The notes below the pieces were generated by a model. It saw only the letters and a program-made list of their open reading frames with translations. It ran no database searches and had not been told where the DNA came from. From Mycolicibacterium neworleansense (lineage in GTDB: Bacteria > Actinomycetota > Actinomycetes > Mycobacteriales > Mycobacteriaceae), in NCBI RefSeq assembly GCF_001245615.1, contig NZ_CWKH01000001.1, positions 1,984,001 through 2,048,000 of the forward strand: a DNA stretch of 64,000 bases, given 5' to 3'. The position numbers and the translations under genes are program-made. Positions 53,047 to 62,185 of the stretch are shown one piece after another (the first letter of the stretch is position 1; each line of letters starts with the position of its first letter).

Positions 53047-53874
53047 TTAGGCCTGGCCGACCTCGAACCGCACGAAGCGGGTCACGGTGACACCGGCCTC
53101 GTCCAGCAGTGCCTTCACGGTCTTCTTGTTGTCGGACACCGACGGCTGGTCCAGCAGCACGACGTCCTTGTAGTAGCCCGTGACGCGACCTTCGACGATC
53201 TTGGGCAGCGCCTGCTCGGGCTTGCCCTCTTCCTTCGCGGTCTCCTCGGCGATACGCCGCTCGTTGGCGACGATGTCCTCAGGCACGTCCTCACGGGTGA
53301 GGTAGCGGGCCTTGAGCGCGGCGATCTGCAGTGCGACCGCGTGCGCGGCCTCCTTGCCCTTCTCCGCGTCGCCGGCCTGGTACTCGACCAGCACACCGAC
53401 GGCCGGCGGCAGGTCCGCGGCACGCTTGTGCAGGTAGGTCTCGACCGTGCCGTCGAAGTAGGCGGCCCGACGCAGCTCGAGCTTCTCGCCGATCTTGGCG
53501 CTCAGGTCCGCGATGGCCTGCTCGACCGTGGTGTCGCCGACCTTGGCGGCCTTGAGGGCATCCACGTCGTCGGCCTTGGCGGCGGCAGCCGCCGCGACGA
53601 CCTGATCGGCCAGCTCCTGGAATTCGGCGTTCTTGGCGACGAAGTCGGTCTCGGAGTTCAGCTCGATCAGCGCGCCGTCCTTGGCCGCGACCAGACCCTC
53701 GGCGGTGGCGCGCTCAGCGCGCTTGCCGACGTCCTTGGCGCCCTTGATACGGAGCAGCTCGACAGCCTTGTCGAAGTCGCCGCCGGCCTCGACCAGAGCG
53801 TTCTTCGAGTCGAGCATGCCGGCGCCAGTCAGCTCCCGCAGTCGCTTGACGTCGGCAGCGGTGTAGTTAGCCAT
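53047..53874 (-). CDS. tsf: Translation elongation factor Ts
   Basis: This is a 275-residue guanine exchange factor for EF-Tu. The N-terminal UBA-like domain begins [20 protein letters not shown] and the TDFVAKN motif that contacts EF-Tu is present in [16 protein letters not shown]. Length is that of the actinobacterial form. It follows rpsB by 18 nt, the universal order, and is followed by the strong terminator. Corresponds to Rv2889c. Confidence 0.98.
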   Translation of the reverse strand: MANYTAADVKRLRELTGAGMLDSKNALVEAGGDFDKAVELLRIKGAKDVGKRAERATAEGLVAAKDGALIELNSETDFVAKNAEFQELADQVVAAAAAAKADDVDALKAAKVGDTTVEQAIADLSAKIGEKLELRRAAYFDGTVETYLHKRAADLPPAVGVLVEYQAGDAEKGKEAAHAVALQIAALKARYLTREDVPEDIVANERRIAEETAKEEGKPEQALPKIVEGRVTGYYKDVVLLDQPSVSDNKKTVKALLDEAGVTVTRFVRFEVGQA

Positions 53875-53892
53875 ATAAGACTTCTCCTGGAA

Positions 53893-54723
53893 TTACGAAG
53901 CGTCAGTGGATGTTTCGGGTGCAGCAGCGGCTTCGCCCTCGGCGGCACCGGCGGTCGCACCGGCCAGCAGCTCCTGCTCCCACTCGGCGAGCGGCTCAGC
54001 GCCCTCGGTGTCCTGCTTCTCACCGGCACCCTGGCCGGCGCGGGCCTGCAGGCCCTCGGCCACCGCGGAGGCGACGACCTTGGTCAGCAGGGCGGCCGAA
54101 CGGATCGCGTCGTCGTTGCCCGGGATCGGGTAGTTGACCTGATCGGGATCGCAGTTGGTGTCCAGGATGGCGATGACCGGGATACCCAGCTTGATGGCCT
54201 CGTTGACCGCCAGGTGCTCCTTGTTGGTGTCGACGACCCAGATGGCCGAGGGCACCTTCTGCATGTCCCGGATACCACCGAGGCTGCGCTCAAGCTTGTT
54301 CTTCTCACGCGTGAGCATGAGGATTTCCTTCTTGGTGCGACCCTCGAAGCCACCGGTCTGCTCCATGGCCTCAAGCTCCTTGAGGCGCTGCAGGCGCTTG
54401 TGCACGGTGGAGAAGTTGGTGAGCATGCCGCCCAGCCAGCGCTGGTTCACGTAGGGCATGCCGACGCGGGTGGCCTCTTCGGCGATGGACTCCTGCGCCT
54501 GCTTCTTGGTGCCGACGAACAGGATGGTGCCGCCGTGGGCAACCGTCTCCTTGACGAACTCGTAGGCCTTGTCGATGTAGGTCAGCGTCTGCTGCAGATC
54601 GATGATGTAGATGCCATTGCGGTCGGTGAAGATGAACCGCTTCATCTTGGGGTTCCAGCGCCGGGTCTGATGCCCGAAGTGGGCGCCGCTGTCCAGCAGC
54701 TGCTTCATGGTTACAACAGCCAT
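53893..54723 (-). CDS. rpsB: 30S ribosomal protein S2
   Basis: This is a 276-residue S2 protein. It starts [20 protein letters not shown], with the signatures [20 protein letters not shown] and [28 protein letters not shown] in pieces. The C-terminal 40 residues are an Ala/Glu-rich extension common in mycobacteria. First gene of the rpsB-tsf operon, preceded by a leader of about 190 nt. Corresponds to Rv2890c. Confidence 0.98.
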   Translation of the reverse strand: MAVVTMKQLLDSGAHFGHQTRRWNPKMKRFIFTDRNGIYIIDLQQTLTYIDKAYEFVKETVAHGGTILFVGTKKQAQESIAEEATRVGMPYVNQRWLGGMLTNFSTVHKRLQRLKELEAMEQTGGFEGRTKKEILMLTREKNKLERSLGGIRDMQKVPSAIWVVDTNKEHLAVNEAIKLGIPVIAILDTNCDPDQVNYPIPGNDDAIRSAALLTKVVASAVAEGLQARAGQGAGEKQDTEGAEPLAEWEQELLAGATAGAAEGEAAAAPETSTDAS

Positions 54724-54917
54724 GAGTAGATGGTTCCTTTGTATGTCGGTTGTCGCCCGGCGTCGGGTGATGCCAGGCCCTGGTGCCTACTGGTTGCCGA
54801 ACCCGATCTGGGAAATCCCAGGTCAGGACCGTCGGCATCCGAGTACGACCCCGTTGAGGCAGTCGAATGCGCAGACACGCGAAGTCAGCCCGCTAGCGAG
54901 CTGCGGGTAGAAGTTTA
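54724..54917 (-). promoter_or_regulatory. rpsB leader with probable -10 element at its far end
   Basis: On the minus strand TAAACT (54917-54912) fits TANNNT and would start a leader of about 180 nt. The leader holds a short perfect hairpin CTGGGA-AA-TCCCAG (54808-54821) and further GC-rich stems. No Shine-Dalgarno other than AAAGGA near the start is seen. A long structured leader is suggestive of ribosomal-protein feedback, which is known for rpsB in other bacteria. The rest of the gap up to the M23 gene holds no ORF. Confidence 0.4.
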
Positions 54918-55022
54918 CACGCTGCTGGGAGGTGCTTTTACCACGCGGCGAAGCCGGGCGCATTCATCCACAGCCCCGGATTCGGGGGCTTCCGAGCCGG
55001 CCCTGGCCTGCAGTGAACTGAA

Positions 55023-55523
55023 GTGGTGAGGTTTGCCGCGGCGATCCTGCTGCTCGCGGTGGCGTGGACATGGCCTGCGGCGGCCCACGCCGAGGGTTCG
55101 CGGCTGCAGTGGCCGGTGTCCCCACGACCGGGGGTGACCAGGGGTTTCGATGCCCCCTCCCCCAATTGGAATCGCGGCCACCGGGGTGTCGACCTGGCGG
55201 CCGCGCCCGATCAACCCGTCTATGCCGCGGGCGCGGGCACCGTGGTGTTCGCCGGCGTGCTGGCCGGACGTCCGGTGGTCTCGCTGGCCCACCCCGGTGG
55301 TCTGCGGACCAGCTACGAGCCGGTGCAGGCCGCGGTCCGGCCCGGTCAGACGGTGCGTGCGGGGCAGCTGCTGGGCAGTCTGCTGGCCGGTCACCCCGGC
55401 TGTCCCTCGGCGGCCTGCCTGCACTGGGGCGCGATGTGGGGCGCGGCCGCAAACGCCGACTACGTCAACCCGCTCGGGCTGCTCGCCGAGACCCCGATCC
55501 GGCTCAAGCCGCTGAGTGGCTAA
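55023..55523 (+). CDS. M23 family (LytM-like) peptidase, secreted
   Basis: This is a 166-residue exported protein. The signal peptide is a short basic start followed by a hydrophobic stretch and AHA cleavage near residue 24. The M23 fold contains the zinc residues His and Asp in RGHRGVDLAA and the final His in CLHWG, where the usual HLHxG is altered. Peptidases of this group cleave cross-bridges or stems of peptidoglycan, or act as non-catalytic binders when residues are missing. Corresponds to Rv2891, divergent from rpsB. GTG 55023 and 55026 are alternative starts. Confidence 0.87.
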   Translation: MVRFAAAILLLAVAWTWPAAAHAEGSRLQWPVSPRPGVTRGFDAPSPNWNRGHRGVDLAAAPDQPVYAAGAGTVVFAGVLAGRPVVSLAHPGGLRTSYEPVQAAVRPGQTVRAGQLLGSLLAGHPGCPSAACLHWGAMWGAAANADYVNPLGLLAETPIRLKPLSG

Positions 55524-55612
55524 CCCCTGCACCGCGAGCGTGCGTGTCTGCTGCCCGCCACGCCGCCGCACATCAGCAGTCTGCGCACCCTCGTACCGCA
55601 CTCAGCGCGGCC

Positions 55613-55618
55613 TACTGT
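55613..55618 (+). promoter_or_regulatory. Probable -10 element of the Rv2893-like gene
   Basis: TACTGT fits TANNNT and ends 7 nt before ATG 55626, predicting a leaderless transcript. Upstream sequence holds inverted TCTGCTG-type repeats of low strength. Confidence 0.4.
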
Positions 55619-55625
55619 CGGGACC

Positions 55626-56591
55626 ATGACCATTGCGTCACAATCCCATCGCGCCCGGCCCATGCGGTTCGGGCTGCACACCGCACTGCCGCGCGGCACG
55701 GACTTCGCCGAATTCACAATCACGGTCGAGGAATCCGGATTCGACGTACTGACCACTCCCGATCACCTGATGGCCTCCCTGTCGCCGTTCGCCGCCGCGG
55801 CAACGGCCTGCGCGGTGACCAGCCGACTGCGCACCGGCACCCTGGTGCTCAACAACGATCTTCGTCACCCGGTCGACGTCGCGCGCGAAGCGGCGACGAC
55901 GGCGGCACTGTCGGGCGGGCGGTTCGAGCTGGGCCTGGGCGCGGGCCACATGAAATCCGAGTACGACGCCACCGGGCTGAAATTCGACCCCGGTGCCACG
56001 CGGGTGGACCGTCTGATCGAGTCCGTCCAGGTGATCCGCCCACTGCTCGCCGGCGAGCCGGTCGACGTCGACGGAGCCCACTACTGTGTGCGCGCCGCCG
56101 CGGGCGAGCTGGTTGCCGCGCCTGGTATCGCCGTTCCACTGCTCATCGGAGGCAACGGCACCCGGGTCCTGCAATTGGCCGGCCGGGCCGCCGATATCGC
56201 CGGGCTGGCCGGGTTCAGCCACAACCATGACGCCACCGAGGTACGGCTGACCCATTTCGGTTCCGACGGGCTGCAGGACCGGATCGGTGTGGTGCGCGAC
56301 GCGGCCGGTGAGCGTTTCGAGGACATCGAACTGAACGCCCTCATCCAGTTCGTCGTGCACACCGAGAATCGGGCGGCGGCCGCCGCCGAACTCGCCGGGG
56401 CGCTGAAGGCGGACGCAGAACTGTTGCTGGAGTCCCCGTTCGTGCTGCTGGGCACCTACGAACAAATGGCGGAAGCATTGATTGACCGTCAGAACCGATT
56501 TGGCGTCAGCTATTGGACGGTGTTCGACGAATGGCCCGGCCGCGAATCAGCGCTGCCGCATCTGGCCGAGGTGCTCAAGCTGTTGCGCTGA
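55626..56591 (+). CDS. LLM class F420-dependent oxidoreductase (Rv2893-like)
   Basis: This is a 321-residue luciferase-like protein. Features are FGLHTALPRGTDFAEF, the FDVLTTPDHLMASLSPFAAA segment with the conserved Asp-His, LSGGRFELGLGAGHMKSEYD, and VPLLIGGNGTRVLQLAGRAAD. It corresponds to Rv2893 by position between the M23 peptidase and xerC. No PPE gene (Rv2892c) lies between, in contrast to M. tuberculosis. It overlaps the convergent hydrolase gene by 17 nt. Confidence 0.88.
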   Translation: MTIASQSHRARPMRFGLHTALPRGTDFAEFTITVEESGFDVLTTPDHLMASLSPFAAAATACAVTSRLRTGTLVLNNDLRHPVDVAREAATTAALSGGRFELGLGAGHMKSEYDATGLKFDPGATRVDRLIESVQVIRPLLAGEPVDVDGAHYCVRAAAGELVAAPGIAVPLLIGGNGTRVLQLAGRAADIAGLAGFSHNHDATEVRLTHFGSDGLQDRIGVVRDAAGERFEDIELNALIQFVVHTENRAAAAAELAGALKADAELLLESPFVLLGTYEQMAEALIDRQNRFGVSYWTVFDEWPGRESALPHLAEVLKLLR

Positions 56592-57477
56592 TGCCTCGCA
56601 GGAATCCGATGATCGCATCGAGCACGACGTCCGGCTGGTCACGCTGAACCCAATGCCCGGCGCGGTCAACGATTTTCAGGTGACCGTTCGGGATCAGCGC
56701 GGCAGCGGCGCGGGCCCGAGCGACGGGGACGCCGGGGTCGCGGTCACCGTGGATGACGAGAGTAGGGCACCTCAGCTCGACCAGCCGCGGCGTGTAGTCG
56801 GTGCGCAGCCGGTTCCACCCGACCTGATCGTGTTGCCATTGATCGAACGCGCCGAATCCGTCGGGTTGTGCTGCCGCAGTCATGATCTCGTCCATCAACG
56901 CGTCCTTCAGCTGCCGCGGATCCCTGATCAGCGCATGCATGCTGCGGGTCATCGCGGCCCGGTTGCCGCCCGCCCAACGGGTCACCGCACCGAGCAGACC
57001 CGTACGCAACGCCGCCCAGGTGACCAACTGCCGGACGCCCGACAGCGGTCCGTCCGACAGCCGGGGCATGATGCCGTAGCTGCCCAGCAGCATGGCGCCC
57101 ATCACCCGCGCCGGGCGGTCCAGCAGGTGGCCGATGGTCATGCCGCCGCCGAGCGACAACCCGCCGATCGCATAGCGGTCCAACTCCATGCCGTCGACGA
57201 ACTCCCCGACGTAGGCGACCAGCCGCTCCTGGGTGACCGGCTGCCGCGCCGGCGGGCTCTGCCCGTAACCGGGATGGTCCGGGGCGATGACGCGATAACC
57301 CGCTTCGGCCAGTCGGGGGCCGATGCCACCCCACGACAACGACGCGTTGTCGACGCCGCCGCCGTGCAGCAACACGACCGTGGCTGCCGACCGCCCGGGA
57401 GCCCAGGTGAGATAGGACACCGGCCCTGACGGCAACTCGACGGTTCTTCGGGTCTGCTCGACGATCGGATGGGGCAC
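56575..57477 (-). CDS. Alpha/beta hydrolase
   Basis: This is a 300-residue hydrolase. Oxyanion motif is LLHGGGVDNAS, nucleophile elbow is IGGLSLGGGM (Ser near residue 106), the acid is in VIHGDRDPGVP and the final His in DRAGHWVQRDQP. This is the pattern of meta-cleavage product hydrolases and epoxide-hydrolase-like enzymes. GTG 57477 is the start, behind GAGGG, 10 nt downstream of the xerC stop, so the two genes are likely co-transcribed. Substrate unknown. Confidence 0.88.
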   Translation of the reverse strand: MPHPIVEQTRRTVELPSGPVSYLTWAPGRSAATVVLLHGGGVDNASLSWGGIGPRLAEAGYRVIAPDHPGYGQSPPARQPVTQERLVAYVGEFVDGMELDRYAIGGLSLGGGMTIGHLLDRPARVMGAMLLGSYGIMPRLSDGPLSGVRQLVTWAALRTGLLGAVTRWAGGNRAAMTRSMHALIRDPRQLKDALMDEIMTAAAQPDGFGAFDQWQHDQVGWNRLRTDYTPRLVELRCPTLVIHGDRDPGVPVARARAAAALIPNGHLKIVDRAGHWVQRDQPDVVLDAIIGFLRGISATA

Positions 57478-57487
57478 TGTTCCCTCT

Positions 57488-58384
57488 TCAGGCCCGGGGG
57501 TGGGCTTGGTCGTGCACCGCACGCAGGCGTTCGACGGTGACATGGGTGTAGAGCTGCGTGGTGGCCAAGGAGGTGTGACCCAGCAGCTCTTGCACGATGC
57601 GCAGGTCGGCACCGCCTTCGAGCAAGTGGGTGGCCGCGCTGTGCCGCAGTCCGTGCGGGCCGATGTCGGGTGCACCGTCGACCGCAGAGACCGTCTGATG
57701 CACCACCGTGCGGGCCTGACGCGGATCGAGCCGCTTGCCGCGGGCCCCGAGCAACAGCGCGGGGCCCGAGTCGGCAGTCGCCAGGGCGGGGCGGCCCTCG
57801 GCGAGCCAGGCCCTCAACGCGACGTGTGCGGGTTCTCCGAACGGGACCGTGCGCTGCTTGTTGCCCTTACCCAGCACCTGCAGGACCCGGCGCGAGGTGT
57901 CGATGTCATCAATGTCCAGCCCGCACAACTCGCTGACGCGGATACCCGTGGCATACAACATCTCCACGATCAGGCGGTCCCGCAGCGCCAGTGGATCGCC
58001 TTCGCGTGCAGCGGAATTGAGCGCCTCCATGGCGTCGATGGCCTGATCACGACGCAGCACCGCGGGCAGGGTGCGGTGGGCCTTGGGCACCTGCAACCGA
58101 GCGGCGGAATCCTCCGGCAGCAATCCCCGCCGGCTCGCCCAGGTGCAGAAGGTCTTGACCGTCGAGGTACGCCGCGCCAGCGTGGTCCGCGCTGCTCCGG
58201 CCGCGGCCTGCGTGGCCAGCCAGGACCGCAGCCTCGGCAGGGTCACGGTGTCCAGACCACCGCCGGTGAAGTCGAACAACGCGGCCAGGTCACCCCGGTA
58301 CGCCCGTCGGGTGTGCTCCGACCTGCCGCACTGCAGCGCCAGGTATTCGTCGAACTCGGCGAGTACATCCTGGACTGTGGGCAC
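57488..58384 (-). CDS. xerC: Tyrosine recombinase XerC
   Basis: This is a 298-residue tyrosine recombinase that resolves chromosome dimers at dif with XerD. N-terminal SAM-like core-binding domain (about 1-95), then the catalytic domain with Arg in [14 protein letters not shown], Lys in [10 protein letters not shown], HxxR in [15 protein letters not shown], His in [13 protein letters not shown] and nucleophile Tyr in that segment. Chromosomal position matches Rv2894c, so this is the housekeeping enzyme and not an integrase of a mobile element. Confidence 0.95.
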   Translation of the reverse strand: MPTVQDVLAEFDEYLALQCGRSEHTRRAYRGDLAALFDFTGGGLDTVTLPRLRSWLATQAAAGAARTTLARRTSTVKTFCTWASRRGLLPEDSAARLQVPKAHRTLPAVLRRDQAIDAMEALNSAAREGDPLALRDRLIVEMLYATGIRVSELCGLDIDDIDTSRRVLQVLGKGNKQRTVPFGEPAHVALRAWLAEGRPALATADSGPALLLGARGKRLDPRQARTVVHQTVSAVDGAPDIGPHGLRHSAATHLLEGGADLRIVQELLGHTSLATTQLYTHVTVERLRAVHDQAHPRA

Positions 58385-58406
58385 GATGCCACCGTGGCAG
58401 AAGTGA

Positions 58407-58433
58407 GCCCGGCCCGCACCCGACGCGCCGGGC
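58407..58433 (-). terminator. Hairpin between the acyl-CoA dehydrogenase and xerC genes
   Basis: GCCCGGC (58407-58413) and GCCGGGC (58427-58433) pair over a 13-nt loop. It lies downstream of the acyl-CoA dehydrogenase stop (minus strand) and just before the xerC start. No T-tract is seen. Confidence 0.35.
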
Positions 58434-58452
58434 CGCTACCGTCGCGTGACCA

Positions 58453-60375
58453 TCACGGGTTCATCTCGTAGCGGCCGGACAGTCCGCGCACAGCTGCGAC
58501 CACACGACCGCGGCGCGCGGGGTCGGCCACGGGCTGCTTGACGATGTCGAGAGCGCGCTGCTGTTGCACCGCGGTGGCGTCCGGATGGCAATGCAGTTTG
58601 GTCGCGTGCGTGGACATGTCGGTGACGAGCACCTCGAAGAGCTGATCGATCAGATCGGAGTCGATCGCCTCGATCTCCGCCTGCTCCAGGATCAGCTGGG
58701 CGTACGGGATCAGGGTGAACATCTCACCGATCGCGAACAGGAAGTCGACGTTGCGTTGTTGATCCGCGGTGGGCGTCGCGACCGCGAGCAGGGTCTGCAC
58801 TGCCCGGGCCTGGTCGAGGAAGACCGCGACATTCGGCGTCGAGGAGAATCGGCGCAGCACCGACTGCCAGTCCCCGAACCTGATCTTCGCCAGCCCACTG
58901 CTCGGCCCTTGACGGAACAAGAAGTCATCGTTGGTCGCATCTCTGCGCGTCGGAATCTGCGGCACCTCGGCCAGCAGCGATTTCAGCTGTGGAATACGTT
59001 GTGCCACAGGAGAACCTGCGATGACACCACCGGCCGCCCGCAGACCACCGGCGATCACACCGAGCAGGGGGCCCGGCGCCCGCCCGACCGGCAGCACGTT
59101 CAGCGCGGCCAGCGCTGCGTCGGACGCGCCGAACATGTAGTTCTGCATGAACTTCAGCGACAGCGCCATGTTGACGTGCACCGTGCCCTCCAGCCGCGGC
59201 AAGCCGGTGAGCCCCAGCAGCGCCATGGTGAAGTACATGTCGGATTCGAACGCCCGAGCCGCGATGGTGTCGGCGAGCAACGTCACGATCTTCTCGCCCT
59301 CGCGGGTGACGTTCATCTTCTCGATCGCGTTGAACAACAGGTAGCGCCGGTCGTCCGGGCTTGCGCTGCGCATGTAGTCGACGGCCCGCTCGCTGTAGAG
59401 CTTCATCCCGATCAAGCGGGCGTAGCCGTCGGCGAGCATGCGGCGGATCTGCGGGAACTCGGTGACCCGCTGGCCGAACAGCACGCGGTTCTCCGCGTGG
59501 GTGACGGCCTCGTACATGGCATGCTCACAGGCCCCGATCGCCCCGAATCCGAGGTTGAACTTGCCGATGTTGACGGTGTTGATCGCGGCGTTGAAGGCGG
59601 CCTTTCCCTCGTGGAGGATTTCGTCGGCGTTTACCGGATAGTCCTCCAGGTCGAACGCCGCGACGTACATCTGGCCGTCGACGACGTTCTTGCGCAGGTG
59701 ATAGTTCGAATGCCGGCTGTCGGCGGCGAAGAACAGGTATCCCTCGAAGTCCTGTGCGGGACGTCGGCGGTCGAGATCTGAACTGTCGATGATGGGTTTG
59801 TCAGAGCGACGGCCGAACACCGAGACCATGCCGGCCAGGTTGCCGTTGCCGATGTAGTACTTGCCGCCGGTCGCGGTGTAGGAGCCGTCGGCGCCAGGCG
59901 TCAGCACCATGTCGGTCGAATAGACGTCGGCTCCGTGTGCCTGCTCCGACAGTCCGAAGGCGAAGATCTCCCCCGAATCCAGCAGGGCGGCAGCCTTTTT
60001 ACGTGCCACCGTGTTCTCCGACTGCCATATGGGCCCGAGACCGAGAATCGTGACCTGCCAGACGTACCAGTACTGCATGCCGTAGAACCCGAGGATCTGG
60101 CTGTACATGGCGTTGCGTGCGGTGTCCCAGCGCTTGTCCGGATCGCCGCCGGCCTCCGACTCCGGGGTGAGGAACGTCGCGAAGATGCCTTCCCGCTTGA
60201 CCAGATCGAGAAAGTCGCTGTACCAGACCCGATCCCGGTCCTGCTGCTTGAGCCACCGCTTACCGTGCGACTCGAAGAAGTCGATGGTGGCCCGGAAGAT
60301 CTCCCGGGTTCGGGTATCGAACTGGTCGAAGTCGGTCCGATTCGGGTCGAACAGGACATCGGATCGTGCGGTCAC
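58453..60375 (-). CDS. Acyl-CoA dehydrogenase family protein
   Basis: This is a 640-residue flavoprotein, longer than the usual 380-residue ACAD and closer to acyl-CoA oxidase-like or FadE-type long members. It contains FAFGLSEQAHGADVYSTDM (FAD-binding segment with the S/T pattern), GGKYYIGNGNLAGMVSVFGR and INTVNIGKFNLGFGAIGACE in the helical C-domain. The catalytic base is not evident to me. It overlaps the upstream MpaB-like oxygenase gene by GTGA, forming a three-gene unit with a TetR regulator. A lipid or acyl substrate is inferred. Confidence 0.87.
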   Translation of the reverse strand: MTARSDVLFDPNRTDFDQFDTRTREIFRATIDFFESHGKRWLKQQDRDRVWYSDFLDLVKREGIFATFLTPESEAGGDPDKRWDTARNAMYSQILGFYGMQYWYVWQVTILGLGPIWQSENTVARKKAAALLDSGEIFAFGLSEQAHGADVYSTDMVLTPGADGSYTATGGKYYIGNGNLAGMVSVFGRRSDKPIIDSSDLDRRRPAQDFEGYLFFAADSRHSNYHLRKNVVDGQMYVAAFDLEDYPVNADEILHEGKAAFNAAINTVNIGKFNLGFGAIGACEHAMYEAVTHAENRVLFGQRVTEFPQIRRMLADGYARLIGMKLYSERAVDYMRSASPDDRRYLLFNAIEKMNVTREGEKIVTLLADTIAARAFESDMYFTMALLGLTGLPRLEGTVHVNMALSLKFMQNYMFGASDAALAALNVLPVGRAPGPLLGVIAGGLRAAGGVIAGSPVAQRIPQLKSLLAEVPQIPTRRDATNDDFLFRQGPSSGLAKIRFGDWQSVLRRFSSTPNVAVFLDQARAVQTLLAVATPTADQQRNVDFLFAIGEMFTLIPYAQLILEQAEIEAIDSDLIDQLFEVLVTDMSTHATKLHCHPDATAVQQQRALDIVKQPVADPARRGRVVAAVRGLSGRYEMNP

Positions 60376-61418
60376 GCCAAACTCCCCAAATAGGTTTGAG
60401 ATTCGATGAGGCCCTCGTCACTCGGCAGTTGTCCCTGCCCGAACACCCGCTCGTACTGGCGCGCCCGCAACTCCTTGTGCGCTTCGGCGGGTTTGACGTA
60501 GCCGTAGCGCCTGCGGCCTTCTTCAGGGCTGAGCACTTCGTCCGAGCGCGGCGGAATACCCATGATGTAGGGCCCTGCGATCGGAACCACCGACGGCGCA
60601 ATGATCTTGGCCACCAACAGCTTCAGCCGCGGCACCCGGTTGACCACGCCGAAGCCGAGCCTGAGCACCGGCCGCACGGCCAAGTCCACCACTCGTGGCT
60701 GGTCGAATCCACTGAGCCGACGCATCCACCGCGGCATCGTCGCGATGGTTCCCGCGCGCAGGAACCAGTTGAGAATCTCCACGGCCGGCCTCGCGATACG
60801 CGGCGCGGGCGGCAGCACCACCTTGGCGTTGAGCAGGTGGTCCATCATCGCGCGGGCCGCCTCGCTGACGGCGAGATGCGGCCGCATCTGCTCGAAGTAC
60901 TCGTTGATGCCGTCACGGGTCCGCGGGACGTCGGCCGGATCGCAGGTTTGGAACTCGGCGGCACGGGCACAGTCGTGCCAGTAGCGGCTCTCCTCCTCTG
61001 CGGTCAACTTCCCGCCGCCGTACAGTTCGTAGGCCTTGAGCACCGAGTGCCAACCGGTGAGCAGGATCCAGAGCTGCGACCGGGGATCGTTGGCGTCGTA
61101 CCTGTTGCCGCTCAGCGGTTCGGTGCCAATGGCTTTCGAGTGGACTTTCACCAGCACATCGGCGGTCTTGAGCACCGATTCGGTGTCGGCGAAAGCGACC
61201 ATCGCGAAGTAACGCACGGTCCGGTCGTAACGGGTGCGAGGCCGGTCGTAGTTGGCGCCGGTGGTGTCGACCGCGGCGATCAGGGCCGGGTCGAGTTCCT
61301 CGACCACCACGGCGCGCTGCAGCCCGATGATCGGTGTGGTCGCGTGACCCCAGACCTTCCAGGTCACCGAGTCCGGCCCGAAGAACCCGTAGTCAGCCAT
61401 CGGCTGGAGATCAGACAT
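60372..61418 (-). CDS. Oxygenase MpaB-like family protein (DUF2236)
   Basis: This is a 348-residue protein of the MpaB/latex-clearing-protein-like group (DUF2236). Family signs are DYGFFGPDSVTWKVWGHATT at the N-terminus and the helical core with YDRTVRYFAMVAFADTESVL and TGWHSVLKAYELYG, including His residues of a possible b-type heme site. Members act as heme oxygenases or have no known function. ATG 61418 with AGGAG at 8 nt was chosen over a long upstream frame. Middle gene of the TetR/oxygenase/ACAD unit. Confidence 0.82.
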   Translation of the reverse strand: MSDLQPMADYGFFGPDSVTWKVWGHATTPIIGLQRAVVVEELDPALIAAVDTTGANYDRPRTRYDRTVRYFAMVAFADTESVLKTADVLVKVHSKAIGTEPLSGNRYDANDPRSQLWILLTGWHSVLKAYELYGGGKLTAEEESRYWHDCARAAEFQTCDPADVPRTRDGINEYFEQMRPHLAVSEAARAMMDHLLNAKVVLPPAPRIARPAVEILNWFLRAGTIATMPRWMRRLSGFDQPRVVDLAVRPVLRLGFGVVNRVPRLKLLVAKIIAPSVVPIAGPYIMGIPPRSDEVLSPEEGRRRYGYVKPAEAHKELRARQYERVFGQGQLPSDEGLIESQTYLGSLA

Positions 61419-61440
61419 GTGACAACTCCTCTGTTCTGGA

Positions 61441-62064
61441 TCAGGCGGCGCGAAACGCCCGGTAGGTGGCCGATCCGATGAATTCACCCAATGTGGTTGG
61501 GGTCCAGTCTTTTCCGTCGTCATGCAACAAGGTCCGCACCGCGCCTTCACAGATGGAAACGAACTGCTCGACCAGCACCGGCAGCTTCTTGTCGGCATCG
61601 GTGGTGCCCCACCGTTCCAAAGTGGGTGCCAGCCGTCGGGAGACCTTGCCGATCATCAGCGCGCGGCCGTTTCGGAAGTGTTTGGCCACGGCCGGGTCCG
61701 GGTCGGCGCTCATTACCAGCCGCCAGGAATCGGGCCGGCCGGCGACTGTCTCAAGCAACGCCTGGAAACCCTCGATGAAGACGGCCTCGTCGGCATCCGC
61801 GCGGCCGTAGGGCAGCGCGTCGATCGCCCCCTGGACCAGCAGCGTCAACTCCCGCTCAAGCAAGGCCCTCAGCAATTCCACCCGGTCGGGAAAGCACGAG
61901 TACACCACCGGCCGGGTGACCTTGAGTCGCTGCGCCACCGCGCCGATCGTGACCGCCGCGACCCCGTCGGTCACGGCAATCGCCAGGGCCGCATCGAGCA
62001 CCTGGGGGCGCCGCCGCTCGGGCCCCAGGTGGGCGGCCCTCCCGCGGGCGGTTTCTACACTCAT
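61441..62064 (-). CDS. TetR family transcriptional regulator
   Basis: This is a 207-residue TetR protein. Helix-turn-helix at about 35-60 (VTIGAVAQRLKVTRPVVYSCF), ligand domain of about 140 residues. It is first in the transcription unit with the MpaB-like and acyl-CoA dehydrogenase genes and so probably controls that unit. It is not related beyond the family level to the two island TetR proteins. TAGCAT (62078-62073 on the minus strand) fits a -10 element just before the ATG, suggesting a leaderless mRNA. Confidence 0.88.
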   Translation of the reverse strand: MSVETARGRAAHLGPERRRPQVLDAALAIAVTDGVAAVTIGAVAQRLKVTRPVVYSCFPDRVELLRALLERELTLLVQGAIDALPYGRADADEAVFIEGFQALLETVAGRPDSWRLVMSADPDPAVAKHFRNGRALMIGKVSRRLAPTLERWGTTDADKKLPVLVEQFVSICEGAVRTLLHDDGKDWTPTTLGEFIGSATYRAFRAA

Positions 62065-62133
62065 GAAGGAAAATGCTACACCGATGAATAATCACACGCC
62101 AGAGGCGTTCACCTGGGATTTTGCGTTTCTTTG

Positions 62134-62177
62134 TCACGCTGGAGTGGCTGCCATCTCCCAGCGCCACTCCAGCGTGA
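62134..62177. terminator. Long perfect hairpin after the alpha-hydroxy-acid oxidase gene
   Basis: TCACGCTGGAGTGGC (62134-62148) and GCCACTCCAGCGTGA (62163-62177) form a 15-bp perfect stem with a 14-nt loop. It begins 8 nt past the end of the minus-strand flavoenzyme gene. No T-tract follows on that strand, so a non-canonical terminator or a protein-binding site is possible. Confidence 0.6.
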
Positions 62178-62185
62178 CGAGACGG

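Noticed and set aside
54912..54917. A sixth copy of the island motif at the rpsB promoter (GTGTAAAC on the minus strand)
   Set aside because: The second block matches TGTAAAC, but no GTGACA or TTTACA block lies 14 nt upstream. It is better explained as an ordinary TANNNT -10 element.
57488..58384. Tyrosine recombinase as the integrase of a mobile element
   Set aside because: It is the housekeeping XerC at its conserved place beside viuB and Rv2893-like genes. No att repeats or phage genes accompany it.
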